Shown: positions 30,857 through 40,930, counted from the stretch's first letter. The stretch: DNA of 64,000 nt from Jidongwangia harbinensis (GCF_020216025.1 NZ_JAIWNC010000005.1:1-64000), one strand, 5' to 3'. The notes: a model not told the origin generated them from the letters alone. Made by a program: numbers and translations.

Positions 30857-31879
30857 TTACAGCTGCTCGGTCTCGCGGTAGTCGTCGGTGTCGTAATCCA
30901 CGTCGCCGAACGAATCCACGACGTGCGCCGGGTCGAAGGACGGCGCGCTGTCCTTCAGGCCCAGACCCATTCCGGCGAGCTTCATCTTGACCTCGTCGAT
31001 GGACTTCTGACCGAAATTCCTTATATCCAGAAGGTCGGCCTCCGTACGCCCTATCAACTCGCCGACGGTGTTGATCCCCTCGCGCTTGAGGCAGTTGTAC
31101 GACCGGACGGTGAGGTCCAGCTCCTCGATCGGCAGGGCCAGGTCCGCAGCCAGCTGAGCGTCCTGCGGGGACGGTCCGATGTCGATGCCCTCGGCGGTCT
31201 CGTCCAGCTCGCGGCAGAGGCCGAACAGCTCGACGAGCGTCGAGCCGGCCGACGCCAGCGCGGTCCGGGGCGAGATGGACGCCTTCGACTCGACGTCGAT
31301 GATCAGCCGGTCGAAGTCGGTACGCTGCTCGACACGGGTCGCCTCGACGCGGTAGGTCACCTTCATCACCGGCGAGTAGATCGAGTCGACCGGGATGCGG
31401 CCGATCTCGGCGCCGGCGTTCTTGTTCTGCGCGGCGGTGACGTAGCCACGGCCCCGCTCGACGGTCAGTTCCATGTCGAGCCGGCCCTTGCTGTTCAGCG
31501 TGGCCAGCTTCAGGTCGGGGTTGTGCACGGAGACACCGGCCGGGGGCTGGATGTCGCCCGCGGTGACGTCGCCCGGACCCTGCTTGCGCAGGTACATGCT
31601 GACCGGCTCGTCGTGCTCCGAGCTGACGGTCAGGTCCTTGACGTTCATGACCAGCTCGACCACGTCCTCCTTGACACCGGGGATCGTGGTGAACTCGTGC
31701 AGCACGCCGTCGATCTTGATGCTGGTGACCGCCGCGCCCGGGATGGACGACAGCAGCGTGCGGCGCAGCGAGTTGCCGAGGGTGTAGCCGAAGCCGGGCT
31801 CCAGCGGCTCGATGGTGAACCGGGAGCGGGTCTCGCTGAGCGACTCTTCCGAGAGGCTCGGGCGCTGGCTGATGAGCAC
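30857..31879 (-). CDS. rpoA: RNA polymerase alpha subunit
   Basis: 340 residues. The N-terminal assembly domain includes [33 protein letters not shown], and the C-terminal DNA/activator-binding domain includes [17 protein letters not shown] and [14 protein letters not shown]. The GTG start is consistent with homologues. It lies between rpsD and rplQ in the usual alpha-operon order, so polymerase and ribosome synthesis are co-regulated. Confidence 0.98.
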   Translation of the reverse strand: MLISQRPSLSEESLSETRSRFTIEPLEPGFGYTLGNSLRRTLLSSIPGAAVTSIKIDGVLHEFTTIPGVKEDVVELVMNVKDLTVSSEHDEPVSMYLRKQGPGDVTAGDIQPPAGVSVHNPDLKLATLNSKGRLDMELTVERGRGYVTAAQNKNAGAEIGRIPVDSIYSPVMKVTYRVEATRVEQRTDFDRLIIDVESKASISPRTALASAGSTLVELFGLCRELDETAEGIDIGPSPQDAQLAADLALPIEELDLTVRSYNCLKREGINTVGELIGRTEADLLDIRNFGQKSIDEVKMKLAGMGLGLKDSAPSFDPAHVVDSFGDVDYDTDDYRETEQL

Positions 31880-31961
31880 GTGGTTCTTCTTTCTGTCAGG
31901 GCATCCGCTATATGACGCCCGTCTGACGGGTGCCGGCCAGATCGACCGGCACCCGGTGCTG

Positions 31962-32588
31962 CTACTTGGAGTAGAGCTCGACGATCAGCTGCTCCTGGAC
32001 CTGCGTGTCGATGACCTGACGCGCCGGGAGCGTGTGGATCAGGATCTTCATCTCGCTCGGGATCGGCTCGAGCCACGCCGGCACCGGGCGGGAACCCGCC
32101 TGGGCCTGCGCCACCACGAACGGCGTCATCTCGCGGGACTTCTCCCGAACCTGGATGATGTCGTGGTCCTTCACCCGGTACGACGGGATGTCGACCTTCT
32201 TGCCGTTGACCAGGAAGTGGCCGTGCTTGACCAGCTGCCGGGCCATGTCCCGGGACGAGGCGTATCCGGCCCGGTAGACCGCGTTGTCGAGACGCGACTC
32301 GAGGATCTGCAGCAGCACCTCACCGGTCTTGCCGGGCTTGGACACTGCCTCCTCGTAGTACCCGCGGAACTGCTTCTCGAGAATGCCGTAGACGCGACGC
32401 GCCTTCTGCTTCTCGCGGAGCTGGAGCAGGTACTCGGTCTCCTTGGTGCGGCCGCGGCCGTGCTGCCCGGGCGGGAACGGCCGGGACTCGAACGGGCACT
32501 TCGGACCGTCACACTTGCTGCCCTTGAGGAACAGCTTCATCTTCTCCCGACGGCAACGGCGGCAGTCGGCACCTGCATAACGAGCCAT
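31962..32588 (-). CDS. rpsD: 30S ribosomal protein S4
   Basis: A primary 16S rRNA-binding assembly protein of 208 residues. The N-terminal [22 protein letters not shown] cluster has four cysteines (C9, C12, C26, C31 region), the zinc-binding C+ form. The S4 RNA-binding domain follows ([24 protein letters not shown]). It is preceded by rpsK and followed by rpoA. In other bacteria S4 autoregulates this operon; no leader was identified here. Confidence 0.97.
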   Translation of the reverse strand: MARYAGADCRRCRREKMKLFLKGSKCDGPKCPFESRPFPPGQHGRGRTKETEYLLQLREKQKARRVYGILEKQFRGYYEEAVSKPGKTGEVLLQILESRLDNAVYRAGYASSRDMARQLVKHGHFLVNGKKVDIPSYRVKDHDIIQVREKSREMTPFVVAQAQAGSRPVPAWLEPIPSEMKILIHTLPARQVIDTQVQEQLIVELYSK

Positions 32589-32602
32589 TTATCCTCTACC
32601 TC

Positions 32603-33010
32603 TCAGACCCGACGACGCTTCGGCGGGCGGCATCCGTTGTGCGGCTGCGGCGTGACGTCGGAGATCTGCCCGACCTCGAGGCCGGCGGCCTGCAGCGAAC
32701 GGATGGCGGTTTCCCGGCCGGAGCCGGGGCCCTTGACGAACACGTCGACCTTGCGCATGCCGTGTTCCATCGCCCGGCGCGCGGCAGCCTCGGCGGCCAG
32801 CTGCGCGGCGAACGGGGTCGACTTGCGGGAGCCCTTGAAGCCCACCTGGCCGGACGAGGCCCAGGAGATGACCGCACCGGTCGGGTCGGTGATCGACACG
32901 ATGGTGTTGTTGAAGGTGCTCTTGATGTGCGCCTGCCCGTGGGCGACGTTCTTGCGTTCCTTGCGCCGGACCTTCTTGACGGCGGCCCCAGCGCGTGCCT
33001 TCGGTGGCAT
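32603..33010 (-). CDS. rpsK: 30S ribosomal protein S11
   Basis: A 135-residue platform protein of the 30S subunit near the mRNA exit. [43 protein letters not shown] and the ending [15 protein letters not shown] are the family hallmarks. The ATG lies 20 bp after rpsM and the stop is 14 bp before rpsD. Confidence 0.97.
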   Translation of the reverse strand: MPPKARAGAAVKKVRRKERKNVAHGQAHIKSTFNNTIVSITDPTGAVISWASSGQVGFKGSRKSTPFAAQLAAEAAARRAMEHGMRKVDVFVKGPGSGRETAIRSLQAAGLEVGQISDVTPQPHNGCRPPKRRRV

Positions 33011-33030
33011 AAGTCAGTGCGCTCCTATAA

Positions 33031-33411
33031 CTACTTGCGTCCGGGCTTCTTCTTACCGGCGACCGTGCGCTTCGGACCCTTGCGGGTACGCGCGTTGGTC
33101 CGGGTCCGCTGTCCGCGGACGGGCAGGCCCCGGCGGTGCCGGATGCCGGCGTAGCAGCCGATCTCCACCTTGCGGCGGATGTCAGCGGCGACCTCGCGGC
33201 GCAGGTCGCCTTCAACCTTGAAGTTGGCCTCGATGTAGTCGCGGAGCTGTACCAGCTCCTCGTCCGTGAGGTCCTTGGCGCGCTTGTTCAGGTCAATGCC
33301 GGTCGCGGTGAGCGCCTCCACGGCGCGGGTCCGACCGACCCCGAAGATGTAGGTGAGCGCGATCTCCATCCGCTTTTCGCGGGGCAGATCGACGCCGACG
33401 AGACGTGCCAT
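33031..33411 (-). CDS. rpsM: 30S ribosomal protein S13
   Basis: A 126-residue 30S head protein that contacts the 50S subunit and P-site tRNA. It starts [26 protein letters not shown] and ends in the basic tail [11 protein letters not shown]. The frame extends upstream to 33459, but homology fixes the ATG at 33411. It lies between rpmJ (150 bp upstream) and rpsK. Confidence 0.97.
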   Translation of the reverse strand: MARLVGVDLPREKRMEIALTYIFGVGRTRAVEALTATGIDLNKRAKDLTDEELVQLRDYIEANFKVEGDLRREVAADIRRKVEIGCYAGIRHRRGLPVRGQRTRTNARTRKGPKRTVAGKKKPGRK

Positions 33412-33561
33412 TAGCGGGCGTACTCCTCGTTGTCTCACGGAGGTCTGTGCCCGGTCCACCCCGCCTGCCCGGGCGGGCCCTGGCCTCCGACCAGGGGTGG
33501 AACCGCGTGCGTCATCGACGTGAGACGACCGCGGCTGGAACGAGCTTGTACTGAAGAGGCG

Positions 33562-33675
33562 TCAGCCCTGGCGCTGCTTGTGGCGCGGGTCGTCACAGAT
33601 GACCATGACCCGGCCGTGCCGGCGAATGACCCGGCACTTGTTGCAGATCCGCTTGACGCTCGGCTTGACCTTCAC
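33562..33675 (-). CDS. rpmJ: 50S ribosomal protein L36
   Basis: A 37-residue protein reading [20 protein letters not shown] and onward, ending HKQRQG. Three cysteines and a histidine (C11, C14, C27, H32 or nearby) form the zinc site, so this is the C+ paralogue. The start is GTG at 33675. It lies between infA and rpsM, the standard actinobacterial order. Confidence 0.97.
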   Translation of the reverse strand: MKVKPSVKRICNKCRVIRRHGRVMVICDDPRHKQRQG

Positions 33676-33711
33676 GGTGTGCCTTACCCTATTCGGTCCG
33701 ACGGGACCCGA

Positions 33712-33933
33712 TCACTTGTAGCGGTAGACGATGCGCCCGCGGGTGAGGTCGTACGGCGAGAGTTCGACGACGACTCGGTCCTCGGGCAGGATGCGGATGT
33801 AGTGCTGCCGCATCTTGCCGCTGATGTGAGCCAGCACTTTGTGACCGTTCGCCAGCTCAACGCGGAACATCGCGTTGGGCAGGGGCTCGATCACTCGGCC
33901 TTCGATCTCGATGGCTCCGTCTTTCTTTGGCAT
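33712..33933 (-). CDS. infA: Translation initiation factor IF-1
   Basis: A 73-residue OB-fold factor that binds the 30S A site. It reads [20 protein letters not shown] and ends [11 protein letters not shown], nearly invariant in actinobacteria. The ATG at 33933 is fixed by homology; the frame is open to 33975. It is the first gene of the infA-rpmJ-rpsM-rpsK-rpsD-rpoA-rplQ unit, with a promoter at 34075-34104. Confidence 0.97.
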   Translation of the reverse strand: MPKKDGAIEIEGRVIEPLPNAMFRVELANGHKVLAHISGKMRQHYIRILPEDRVVVELSPYDLTRGRIVYRYK

Positions 33934-34074
33934 GTCCTCCGCTACCTGACATCGGGTTCTGGGGCGGGCTCGCAACGTCTTTACCCGGGTGGATGACCGC
34001 CCGGACCAGCCGCGGCTCCCGCCGTCTCCGAAGCGCTGAAGACATGCGGGAGTGGACGCTGCGCGCCAGCTAGC

Positions 34075-34104
34075 CAGTGTACGCGCGCCGTGGCATCGAC
34101 ACCA
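34075..34104 (-). promoter_or_regulatory. infA operon promoter
   Basis: On the minus strand TTGGTG (34099-34104), an 18-bp spacer and TACACT (34075-34080). The predicted start near 34068 gives a leader of about 135 nt before infA. Confidence 0.7.
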
Positions 34105-34157
34105 AACCGAGGTCCCCGTAACCCGGAGTCGGGTGTGTCGCGCCCCGGAAAACCGGA

Positions 34158-34715
34158 CTAAGCGGACTTTTTCTTCGGTTTCGCGGGCGGCAGCTCACCC
34201 CGGGCGATCGCCTCCGCCTCGAGCGCCTTGCGCTGGCGCTTGAGTTGCTTCTTCTGCTCGGCCTTGTCGAGCTTCGTCTGCCACTTGCGCGGCTCGCCCT
34301 GGGACAGGCCGGCGACCGTCTGCCAGATCAGCACGAGCCCCCAGGGCCCGGCCACCCAGATCGGCCAGAAGTAGAGCGGATCGCCCGCGGCGAGGCTGGA
34401 GATCACCCAGATCACCATGGTGATGGCGACCGTCGGCACGTAGCTGCTCCACACGTGCAGCAGCCATCTCCGGGTCACGTCGTCCCGGACCGGCGGCGCC
34501 GCCGGCACACCGGCAGCCACACGCTGGGCCGGGACCGCGGTGGGCAGGTCGTCCAGCAGCGTGTCCAGCTCGCCGTACGTCTTCGCGGCGTACGCCTGCT
34601 GCAGCCGCTCGTCATACTCGTGGAGATCGAGGCGGCCCTCGTCGAGGGCGGACTTCAGTGCGTCGGCGACCGTCTGCCGATCGGCGTCGGCGGCCCTCAT
34701 CTCGTCGCGGCCCAT
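34158..34715 (-). CDS. DUF1707 (SHOCT-like) and 2TM-domain membrane protein
   Basis: 185 residues. The N-terminal DUF1707 domain (about 5-57) has the typical [53 protein letters not shown]. Two transmembrane segments follow ([16 protein letters not shown] and [16 protein letters not shown]), then a basic coiled region ending PKPKKKSA-like. Function unknown. CAGAAT lies 6 nt before the ATG, suggesting a leaderless mRNA. The gene sits between map and infA, where actinobacteria usually have no such gene, and a family A repeat array separates it from map. Confidence 0.88.
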   Translation of the reverse strand: MGRDEMRAADADRQTVADALKSALDEGRLDLHEYDERLQQAYAAKTYGELDTLLDDLPTAVPAQRVAAGVPAAPPVRDDVTRRWLLHVWSSYVPTVAITMVIWVISSLAAGDPLYFWPIWVAGPWGLVLIWQTVAGLSQGEPRKWQTKLDKAEQKKQLKRQRKALEAEAIARGELPPAKPKKKSA

Positions 34716-34863
34716 GTTCCGATTCTGCCAGCCGCACGCCCGTCCGTCCGACCCGTGTCGCGGCGGTCACGCCGCCCGACGCGTCCCACGAACCCACCGA
34801 CCAGCCGCACGGCGTCCGCGACCGCGCCTTCTGGACCCCGGCCGCCGGATGACCGCCGCCGCC

Positions 34864-35061
34864 GTTCCAGTGGAACACCAGCGTTGCTACCCGGCCCGCA
34901 GGACGACATCGGCGTACCACTGGAGCACTCCAGTGGAACACCAGCGTTGCTACCCGGCCCGCAGGACGACATCGGCGTACCACTGGAACACCAGCGTCGT
35001 TACCCGGCCCGCAGAACGACATCGGTGCACCACTGGAGCGCTCCAGTGGAACACCAGCGCT
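34864..35061. repeat. Palindromic repeat family A, tandem array
   Basis: Four CCAGTGGAACACCAGCG-type sites are spaced 63, 50 and 63 bp apart. The two complete units contain the palindromes CCACTGGAGCACTCCAGTGG and CCACTGGAGCGCTCCAGTGG; the 50-bp spacing is explained by a 13-bp deletion within one palindrome. The three intervening segments (GCTACCCGGCCCGCAGGACG and onward) are identical in the first two and differ by a few bases in the third. The array ends 2 bp after the map stop. Direct repeats with near-identical spacers exclude a CRISPR array. Confidence 0.93.
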
Positions 35062-35062
35062 G

Positions 35063-35914
35063 TCAGTCGGCGACCGGGACCGCCGGCTGCCGGGCCGTCA
35101 CCAGGTCGCCCAGGCGGGACCGGCCGCCGTCCGGCGCCGTGGTGACCCACACGCCGTCGTCGCAGAGCGCCATGGTGTGCTCGACGTGCGCCGCCACCGA
35201 ACCGTCCCGGGTGACCACGGTCCACCCGTCGGACAGCTCCACGGTGCGCGGCGACCCCATGGTGATCATCGGCTCGATCGCCAGCGCCATGCCGACCACC
35301 AGCTTCGGGCCCTTGCCCGGCTTGCCGTGGTTGAGCACGTGCGGGTCCTGGTGCATCTCGGTGCCGATGCCGTGGCCGCCGTACCCGTCCACGATGCCGT
35401 AGCGGCCCGCCTTGCGGACGGCCTTCTCCACGTTGAAGGAGATGTCGGTGAGCCGCCCACGGCCGTTTGCGACGCCCCGCGCGGCCGCGGCGATGCCCGC
35501 CCACATGGCGTCCTCGGCCACCTCGGCCATGGTCAGCAGCGCCGGGTCGGTGTCGCCCACCCCCACCGTGATGGCGGAGTCGCCGTGCCAGCCGTTCAGG
35601 ATCGCGCCGCAGTCCAACGAGATCAGGTCGCCCTCGCGCAGCACCTGGTCGGCCGCCGGGATGCCGTGCACCACCTGCTCGTTCACGGACGCGCAGATGG
35701 ACGCCGGGAAGCCGTGGTAGCCCTTGAACGACGGGACCGCGCCGGCGTCCCGGATCACCTTCTCGGCGATCGCGTCCAGGTCGGCGGTGGAGACGCCCGG
35801 GGCGACCGCCTCGCGCATCGCGTCCAGCGCGGCGGCGACCACCAGGCCGGCGCCGCGCATCAGCTCGATCTGCGCGGGCGTCTTCAGCTGAATGTCCAGC
35901 TGGGAGCGGCGCAT
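35063..35914 (-). CDS. map: Methionine aminopeptidase, type I
   Basis: Removes initiator methionine from nascent proteins. The 283 residues contain the metal ligands in SLDCGAILNGWHGDSAIT (two Asp), GHGIGTEMHQDPHV (His), AIEPMI (Glu) and VEHTM (Glu). It follows adk by 1 bp and is the last gene of secY-adk-map. A tandem palindromic array begins 2 bp after its stop and probably serves as transcript end. Confidence 0.97.
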   Translation of the reverse strand: MRRSQLDIQLKTPAQIELMRGAGLVVAAALDAMREAVAPGVSTADLDAIAEKVIRDAGAVPSFKGYHGFPASICASVNEQVVHGIPAADQVLREGDLISLDCGAILNGWHGDSAITVGVGDTDPALLTMAEVAEDAMWAGIAAAARGVANGRGRLTDISFNVEKAVRKAGRYGIVDGYGGHGIGTEMHQDPHVLNHGKPGKGPKLVVGMALAIEPMITMGSPRTVELSDGWTVVTRDGSVAAHVEHTMALCDDGVWVTTAPDGGRSRLGDLVTARQPAVPVAD

Positions 35915-35915
35915 G

Positions 35916-36569
35916 TCAGCCTCCGTACGACCGCAGGGCGTCGATGGCGCGCACGGTGACGTCCTCGACCGGGCCGGTCGCGTCGATGCCCACCAGCTTG
36001 CCCTGCGCGCCGTAGTAGTCGACCAACGGCTGGGTCTTGTCCGCGTACTCGACCAGCCGGTTCGCGATCGTCTCGGCCTTGTCGTCGTCCCGCTGGAACA
36101 GCTCCGACCCGCACCGGTCGCAGATGTTCTCCTTGCTGGTCGGGTCGAACTCGACGTGCCAGATCTTTCCGCAGCCCCGGCAGGTACGCCGCCCGGACAG
36201 CCGACGGATGACCTCGTCGTCGTCGACCACCAGCTCCATCACCAGGTCGAGCGCGGTGCCGAGGTCGGCCAGCAGCTTGTCCAGCGCGTTGGCCTGGGGC
36301 ACGGTACGCGGGAAGCCGTCGAGCAGGAAGCCGTCACCGGCGTCCGGCTCGGCCAGCCGGTCCCGGACCATGTTGATGGTGACCTCGTCCGGAACCAGCG
36401 AGCCGGCGTCCATGTAGCGCTTGGCCTCCACGCCCAGCGGCGTGCCCTGCGAGACGTTCGCCCGGAAGATGTCCCCGGTCGAGATCTTCGGTACGGCGAG
36501 GTGGGCGGCAACGAACTCAGCCTGGGTCCCCTTGCCGGCCCCCGGAGGGCCCACCAGTACCAGCCGCAC
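35916..36569 (-). CDS. adk: Adenylate kinase
   Basis: Interconverts AMP, ADP and ATP. The 217 residues begin with the P-loop [10 protein letters not shown]. The long LID carries four cysteines (CRGCGKIWH and CDRCG), the zinc-binding form. The AMP-binding segment is [12 protein letters not shown]. It sits between secY and map, as in most actinobacteria. Confidence 0.97.
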   Translation of the reverse strand: MRLVLVGPPGAGKGTQAEFVAAHLAVPKISTGDIFRANVSQGTPLGVEAKRYMDAGSLVPDEVTINMVRDRLAEPDAGDGFLLDGFPRTVPQANALDKLLADLGTALDLVMELVVDDDEVIRRLSGRRTCRGCGKIWHVEFDPTSKENICDRCGSELFQRDDDKAETIANRLVEYADKTQPLVDYYGAQGKLVGIDATGPVEDVTVRAIDALRSYGG

Positions 36570-36631
36570 CTACATCGCCTCGCTTCGGTGAGAACCGACC
36601 AACGCGTGAGCCCCCCGGCCCCGCGCCCCCA

Positions 36632-37978
36632 CTACCGGAGGAACCCTTCGTAGTTGCGCTGCATGAGCTGGCTCTCGATCTGCTTCACGGTCTCCAGACC
36701 CACACCGACCATGATCAGCACCGCCACGCCACCGAACGGGAAGTTCATGTACTGGTCGTTGTTCAGCCAGATGAAGAAGAAGTTCGGCATGACCGAGATC
36801 AGGCCGAGGTAGAGCGCACCCGGCAGGGTGATCCGGCTGAGGATGAAGTCCAGGTAGTCCGCGGTCGGCTTGCCCGGCCGGATGCCCGGCACGAATCCGC
36901 CGTACTTCTTCATGTTCTCCGCGACCTCGGTCGGGTTGAACGTGATCGAGACGTAGAAGTACGTGAAGAAGATGATCAGCAGGAAGTACGTGACGATGTA
37001 GATCCAGTTACTGGGGTTGGCCAGGTTGTTCTGGATCCACTGCTGGTAGCCCTTGAGGTTGTTCGGGTCGAAGAACTGCAGGTACAGCTGCGGCAGGTAG
37101 AGCAGCGACGACGCGAAGATGACCGGGACGACACCCGCCTGGTTCACCTTCAGCGGGATGTAGGTCGAGGTGCCGCCGTACATCCGCCGGCCGATCATCC
37201 GCTTGGCGTACTGCACCGGGATGCGCCGCTGCGCCTGCTCGATGAAGACGACCGCCGTGATGATGAGCAGCACCAGCGCGATCACCAGGAGGAACTTGGC
37301 GACGCCGCTCTCCTCCTTGATCGTCCAGCCCTCGCCGGGGAGGCGGGCGGCGATCGAGGTGAAGATCAGGACGGACATGCCGTTGCCGACACCGCGGTCG
37401 GTGATCAGCTCGCCGAGCCACATCACCACGCCGGTGCCCGCGGTCATCGTAATCACCAGGGTCGCCAGCGTCAGCCACATCGGCAGACCGGTGTTCGTCG
37501 GGATGATCTGGAACTGGGACTGGTCCTGCGGGCACGCGCCGGCGAACAGCTGGCCGGAGCGGGCCAGTGCGACGAACGCGGCGGACTGCAGGATCGCCAG
37601 GCCGAGCGTGAGGTAGCGGGTGTACTGCGTGATCTTCGCCTGGCCGGACTGGCCCTCCTTGCGGAGCTGCTCCAGGCGGGGGATCACCACGGTGAGCAGC
37701 TGCAGGATGATCGACGCCGTGATGTACGGCATGATCCCGAGCGCGAAGACCGACAGCGAGAGCAACGCGCCGCCGGAGAACAGATTCAGCAGGGTCAATA
37801 CCCCACCACCGGCGTCCGACGTGTTCACGGCTTCGAGGCAGTTCTGCACGTTGATGTAGGACACGCCCGGGCTGGGCAACGTCGCACCGAGCCGGTAGAC
37901 CGCGATGATCGCTACTGTGAACAGCAGTTTCTTGCGCAGGTCAGGCGTCCGGAACGCACTGGAAAAGGCGGAGAGCAA
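36632..37978 (-). CDS. secY: Protein translocase subunit SecY
   Basis: The central channel of the Sec translocon: 448 residues and ten transmembrane helices, starting LLSAFSSAFRTPDLRKKLLFTVAIIAVYRLGA. The TTG at 37978 is preferred to an ATG ten codons upstream because AGGAGG lies 6 nt before it and it matches the usual actinobacterial start. It begins the secY-adk-map unit. A terminator after rplO and a promoter at 38067-38096 separate it from the spc operon. Confidence 0.96.
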   Translation of the reverse strand: MLSAFSSAFRTPDLRKKLLFTVAIIAVYRLGATLPSPGVSYINVQNCLEAVNTSDAGGGVLTLLNLFSGGALLSLSVFALGIMPYITASIILQLLTVVIPRLEQLRKEGQSGQAKITQYTRYLTLGLAILQSAAFVALARSGQLFAGACPQDQSQFQIIPTNTGLPMWLTLATLVITMTAGTGVVMWLGELITDRGVGNGMSVLIFTSIAARLPGEGWTIKEESGVAKFLLVIALVLLIITAVVFIEQAQRRIPVQYAKRMIGRRMYGGTSTYIPLKVNQAGVVPVIFASSLLYLPQLYLQFFDPNNLKGYQQWIQNNLANPSNWIYIVTYFLLIIFFTYFYVSITFNPTEVAENMKKYGGFVPGIRPGKPTADYLDFILSRITLPGALYLGLISVMPNFFFIWLNNDQYMNFPFGGVAVLIMVGVGLETVKQIESQLMQRNYEGFLR

Positions 37979-38066
37979 CTTCTTCCTCCTGCGCGAGGTA
38001 ACCGCCACATCAGGCGGACGGGGGTGGGCATCGGTCCGGACGACCGATATCCCTAGCTGGGAACGG

Positions 38067-38096
38067 ACTCTAACAGCCTCGCACGGCCGTGGTCAG
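38067..38096 (-). promoter_or_regulatory. secY-adk-map promoter
   Basis: On the minus strand CTGACC (38091-38096), an 18-bp spacer and TAGAGT (38067-38072). It lies just after the rplO terminator hairpin and about 90 bp before secY. Confidence 0.65.
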
Positions 38097-38172
38097 CCAC
38101 GGTCGGCGTGACTGCGGTGACGCTTTGCACCTGCTGAGGAAAGGCCAGGTCAGGCGCCACAAAAGGGGACGC

Positions 38173-38202
38173 CGCCCGAGCGCGACTTGCTGCGCTCGGG
38201 CG
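38173..38202 (-). terminator. Hairpin terminator after rplO
   Basis: CGCCCGAGCGC pairs with GCGCTCGGGCG (11 bp, 8-nt loop). The minus strand continues into CCCCTTTTG. It ends the S10/spc operon 16 bp after the rplO stop. Confidence 0.75.
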
Positions 38203-38218
38203 AACACCCCCAGCAAAC

Positions 38219-38668
38219 TCACAGCTCGGTCGCGGAACCACCGGCTGCGGCAATCTTCTCCTTGGCCGATTCGCTGAACGCGTGCGCCTTGACATTCAGC
38301 GCAACACCGCCCAACTCACCCGAGCCGAGAACCTTGACCGGCTGGTTACGGCGTACCGCTCCGGCCTCGGCCAACTCGGTCGGGCCGACCTCGCCACCGT
38401 TCGGGAACAGCTCGGCGAGCCGGTCCAGGTTCACGACCTGGAAGACGACCTTGTTGCGGGGCCGGTTGCCCAGACCCTTGACCTTCGGGAGACGCATGTG
38501 GATAGGCATCTGGCCGCCCTCAAAGGCCGCCGAGACGTTCTTCCGGGCTCCCGTACCTTTCGTACCCCGACCGGCGGTCTTGCCCTTGGAGCCCTCACCG
38601 CGACCCACACGGGTCTTTGCGGTCTTGGCACCGGGCGCCGGGCGCAGGTGATGGACCTTGATCGCCAT
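38219..38668 (-). CDS. rplO: 50S ribosomal protein L15
   Basis: A late-assembly 50S protein of 149 residues. The glycine-rich N-terminus [33 protein letters not shown] and the C-terminal [21 protein letters not shown] are diagnostic. Its ATG overlaps the rpmD stop (TAATG). It is the last gene of the spc operon before a terminator. Confidence 0.97.
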   Translation of the reverse strand: MAIKVHHLRPAPGAKTAKTRVGRGEGSKGKTAGRGTKGTGARKNVSAAFEGGQMPIHMRLPKVKGLGNRPRNKVVFQVVNLDRLAELFPNGGEVGPTELAEAGAVRRNQPVKVLGSGELGGVALNVKAHAFSESAKEKIAAAGGSATEL

Positions 38669-38850
38669 TACTCGACCTCCTCAACGCTCACGAGGTGGTT
38701 CACGGCGAAGATCATGCCCCGGATTTCGGGACGGTCCTCCTTGACCACCACGTCGTTGATCCGCTTCAGGCCGAGCGACCGCAGGGAGTCCCGCTGGTTC
38801 TGCTTGCGGCCGATACCGGACCGGACCTGGGTGACCTTCAGACGTGCCAT
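38668..38850 (-). CDS. rpmD: 50S ribosomal protein L30
   Basis: A 60-residue L30, [20 protein letters not shown] at the N-terminus, with the usual [14 protein letters not shown] core. The frame is open upstream to 39042, but homology and the ATGA overlap with the rpsE stop fix the start at 38850. It is coupled to rplO by a TAATG overlap. Confidence 0.97.
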   Translation of the reverse strand: MARLKVTQVRSGIGRKQNQRDSLRSLGLKRINDVVVKEDRPEIRGMIFAVNHLVSVEEVE

Positions 38851-39470
38851 CAGTGCACCGCCGCTTCCGCACGCGCCGCCAGCATGGCCGCCGGCGCCAC
38901 ATCCTCGACCGGCAGGCCACGGCGCGCCGCGACCATCTCCGGCGACTCGAGGCCCTTCAGCGCGGCCACCGTCGCGTGCACGATGTTGATCGGGTTCGAC
39001 GAACCCAGGCTCTTGGAGAGGACGTCGTGGATACCGGCGCACTCCAGCACCGCGCGCACCGGGCCGCCGGCGATGACACCGGTACCGGCGGACGCGGGCT
39101 TGAGGAGTACGACGCCCGCGGCGGCCTCGCCCGTGATCGGGTGCGGGATCGTGGCACCGATCCGCGGCACCTTGAAGAAGTGCTTCTTGGCCTCCTCGAC
39201 GCCCTTGGCGATGGCCGCGGGCACCTCCTTGGCCTTTCCATATCCGATACCGACGGTGCCGTCGCCGTCGCCGACGATCACCAGGGCGGTGAAGCTGAAG
39301 CGACGACCACCCTTGACGACCTTCGCGACACGGTTGATCGCGACGACCCGCTCGAGGTGCGGAGTCTTCTCGACGGGCGCGTTGCCGCGACCGCCCTCAC
39401 GGCGGTTGTCCCGGCGGCCACCTTCGTTGTTACCGCCGGACCCGCCGCCACGGCGCTGCTGACCAGGCAT
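38850..39470 (-). CDS. rpsE: 30S ribosomal protein S5
   Basis: A 206-residue protein at the mRNA entry channel, important for accuracy. The first about 40 residues are a Gly/Arg/Asn-rich actinobacterial extension ([20 protein letters not shown]). The double-stranded RNA-binding core begins [22 protein letters not shown]. The ATG is 12 bp after rplR, and the stop overlaps rpmD. Confidence 0.97.
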   Translation of the reverse strand: MPGQQRRGGGSGGNNEGGRRDNRREGGRGNAPVEKTPHLERVVAINRVAKVVKGGRRFSFTALVIVGDGDGTVGIGYGKAKEVPAAIAKGVEEAKKHFFKVPRIGATIPHPITGEAAAGVVLLKPASAGTGVIAGGPVRAVLECAGIHDVLSKSLGSSNPINIVHATVAALKGLESPEMVAARRGLPVEDVAPAAMLAARAEAAVH

Positions 39471-39482
39471 AGGTCTTCCTTC

Positions 39483-39878
39483 CTAGAACTCGAGTCCGGC
39501 TTCGCGGGCAGCGTCCGCCAGCGCGGCGATCCGCCCCGCGTACCGGTTGCCGCCGCGGTCGAAGACGACCTTGGACACGCCCGCGGCCTTGGCCCGCTCG
39601 GCGAGGAGAGCGCCGACCTTGCCGGCCAGAGCGCTCTTGTCACCCTCGGAGCCCCGCAGGGAGGCGTCGAGCGTGGAAGCGGAAGCGAGCGTGTGGCCCT
39701 TGAGGTCGTCCACGATCTGCGCGGTGATGTGCCGCGAGGACCGGGTGACGACCAGACGGGGACGCTCGGCAGAGCCGCGGACGTTCTTGCGGACCCGGAA
39801 GTGCCGACGCGCCTTTCCGACGGCGCGCTTGGAGGCGACACCGCCGCCATTGCGGCGCTTGAGCAGCGTGGCGGTCAC
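39483..39878 (-). CDS. rplR: 50S ribosomal protein L18
   Basis: Binds 5S rRNA with L5. The 131 residues include [33 protein letters not shown] and the C-terminal [26 protein letters not shown]. The GTG start overlaps the rplF stop as GTGA. Confidence 0.97.
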   Translation of the reverse strand: MTATLLKRRNGGGVASKRAVGKARRHFRVRKNVRGSAERPRLVVTRSSRHITAQIVDDLKGHTLASASTLDASLRGSEGDKSALAGKVGALLAERAKAAGVSKVVFDRGGNRYAGRIAALADAAREAGLEF

Positions 39879-40414
39879 TTCTTACCTGCCTTTCCAGCCT
39901 TGCGGCGGATGACCTCGCCCTGGTACTTGACGCCCTTGCCCTTGTAGGGCTCCGGCGGGCGGATCTTCCGGATGTTCGCGGCGACCTCGCCGACGAGCTG
40001 CTTGTCGATGCCGGCGACCGTGAACTGCGTCGGGCGCTCCACCGTGAAGGTGATGCCGTCCGGCGGAACCACGTTGACCGGGTGCGAGAAGCCCAGGGCG
40101 AACTCGAGGTCCTTGCCCTTGGCGGTCACGCGGTAACCGGTGCCGTTGATCTCCAGCGTCTTCCGGTAACCCTCAGTGACGCCGACAATCATGTTGGCGA
40201 CCAGGGTACGGGAGAGGCCGTGCAGCTCCTTGGCCCGACGCTCGTCGTTGGGGCGGTTGACGTGCAGTTCGCCGTCCGCCTTCTCCACCGTGATCGGCTC
40301 GGAGACGGTGTGCGACAGCTCGCCCTTGGGGCCCTTGACCTTGACGGTCTGGCCCGTGATGGTGACGTCGACGCCGGCCGGGACCGGGATCGACTTACGT
40401 CCGATTCGCGACAT
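39875..40414 (-). CDS. rplF: 50S ribosomal protein L6
   Basis: A 179-residue two-domain protein near the factor-binding centre. [19 protein letters not shown] opens it, and the second domain carries [19 protein letters not shown] and [25 protein letters not shown]. It follows rpsH by 14 bp and overlaps rplR. Confidence 0.97.
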   Translation of the reverse strand: MSRIGRKSIPVPAGVDVTITGQTVKVKGPKGELSHTVSEPITVEKADGELHVNRPNDERRAKELHGLSRTLVANMIVGVTEGYRKTLEINGTGYRVTAKGKDLEFALGFSHPVNVVPPDGITFTVERPTQFTVAGIDKQLVGEVAANIRKIRPPEPYKGKGVKYQGEVIRRKAGKAGKK

Positions 40415-40428
40415 GTCAAAGTCTCCAG

Positions 40429-40836
40429 TTACCAGACGAAGGCGAGGACTTCCCCGCCCACGCTCCGCTTGCGGGCCTGCCGGTCGGTCAGCAGCCCCTG
40501 GGACGTCGAAATGATCGCGACACCGAGACCGCCGAGCACGCGCGGAAGCTCGTCCGACTTGGCGTACACCCGGAGACCGGGCTTGGACACGCGCTTGATG
40601 CCGGCGAGGCTGCGCTCGCGGCTCTGGCCGTACTTCAGCTCAACGACCAGGCGCCTGCCGACAGCGCCCTCCTCGGGCTCCTCAGCCGTCCAGGAGGCGA
40701 TGTAGCCCTCGGCCTTGAGGACCTCGGCGATGTTCGCCTTGATCTTCGAGTAGGGCATGGTCACCTTGTCGTGGTACGCCTGGTTGGCGTTGCGCAGACG
40801 CGTGAGCATGTCTGCGATCGGGTCCGTCATCGTCAT
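40429..40836 (-). CDS. rpsH: 30S ribosomal protein S8
   Basis: A 135-residue central-domain 16S-binding protein and, in other bacteria, the spc-operon translational repressor. It starts [20 protein letters not shown] and ends with the S8 signature [31 protein letters not shown] lies 13 nt before the first ATG; a second ATG two codons on is possible. It is 94 bp after rpsN. Confidence 0.97.
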   Translation of the reverse strand: MTMTDPIADMLTRLRNANQAYHDKVTMPYSKIKANIAEVLKAEGYIASWTAEEPEEGAVGRRLVVELKYGQSRERSLAGIKRVSKPGLRVYAKSDELPRVLGGLGVAIISTSQGLLTDRQARKRSVGGEVLAFVW

Positions 40837-40930
40837 GGGTATTCGTCAACCTTTCTCGCCGGGGTTCCCGGAATCTCCAGGCCTACGGCGAAGCGGTATA
40901 GCAAGTGTGTGCGCCGGTTCGTGGGCGCGG

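Noticed and set aside
34864..35061. CRISPR-like array of direct repeats and spacers
   Set aside because: The spacers are near-identical copies of each other, the repeats are long palindromes, spacing is irregular and no cas genes are present.
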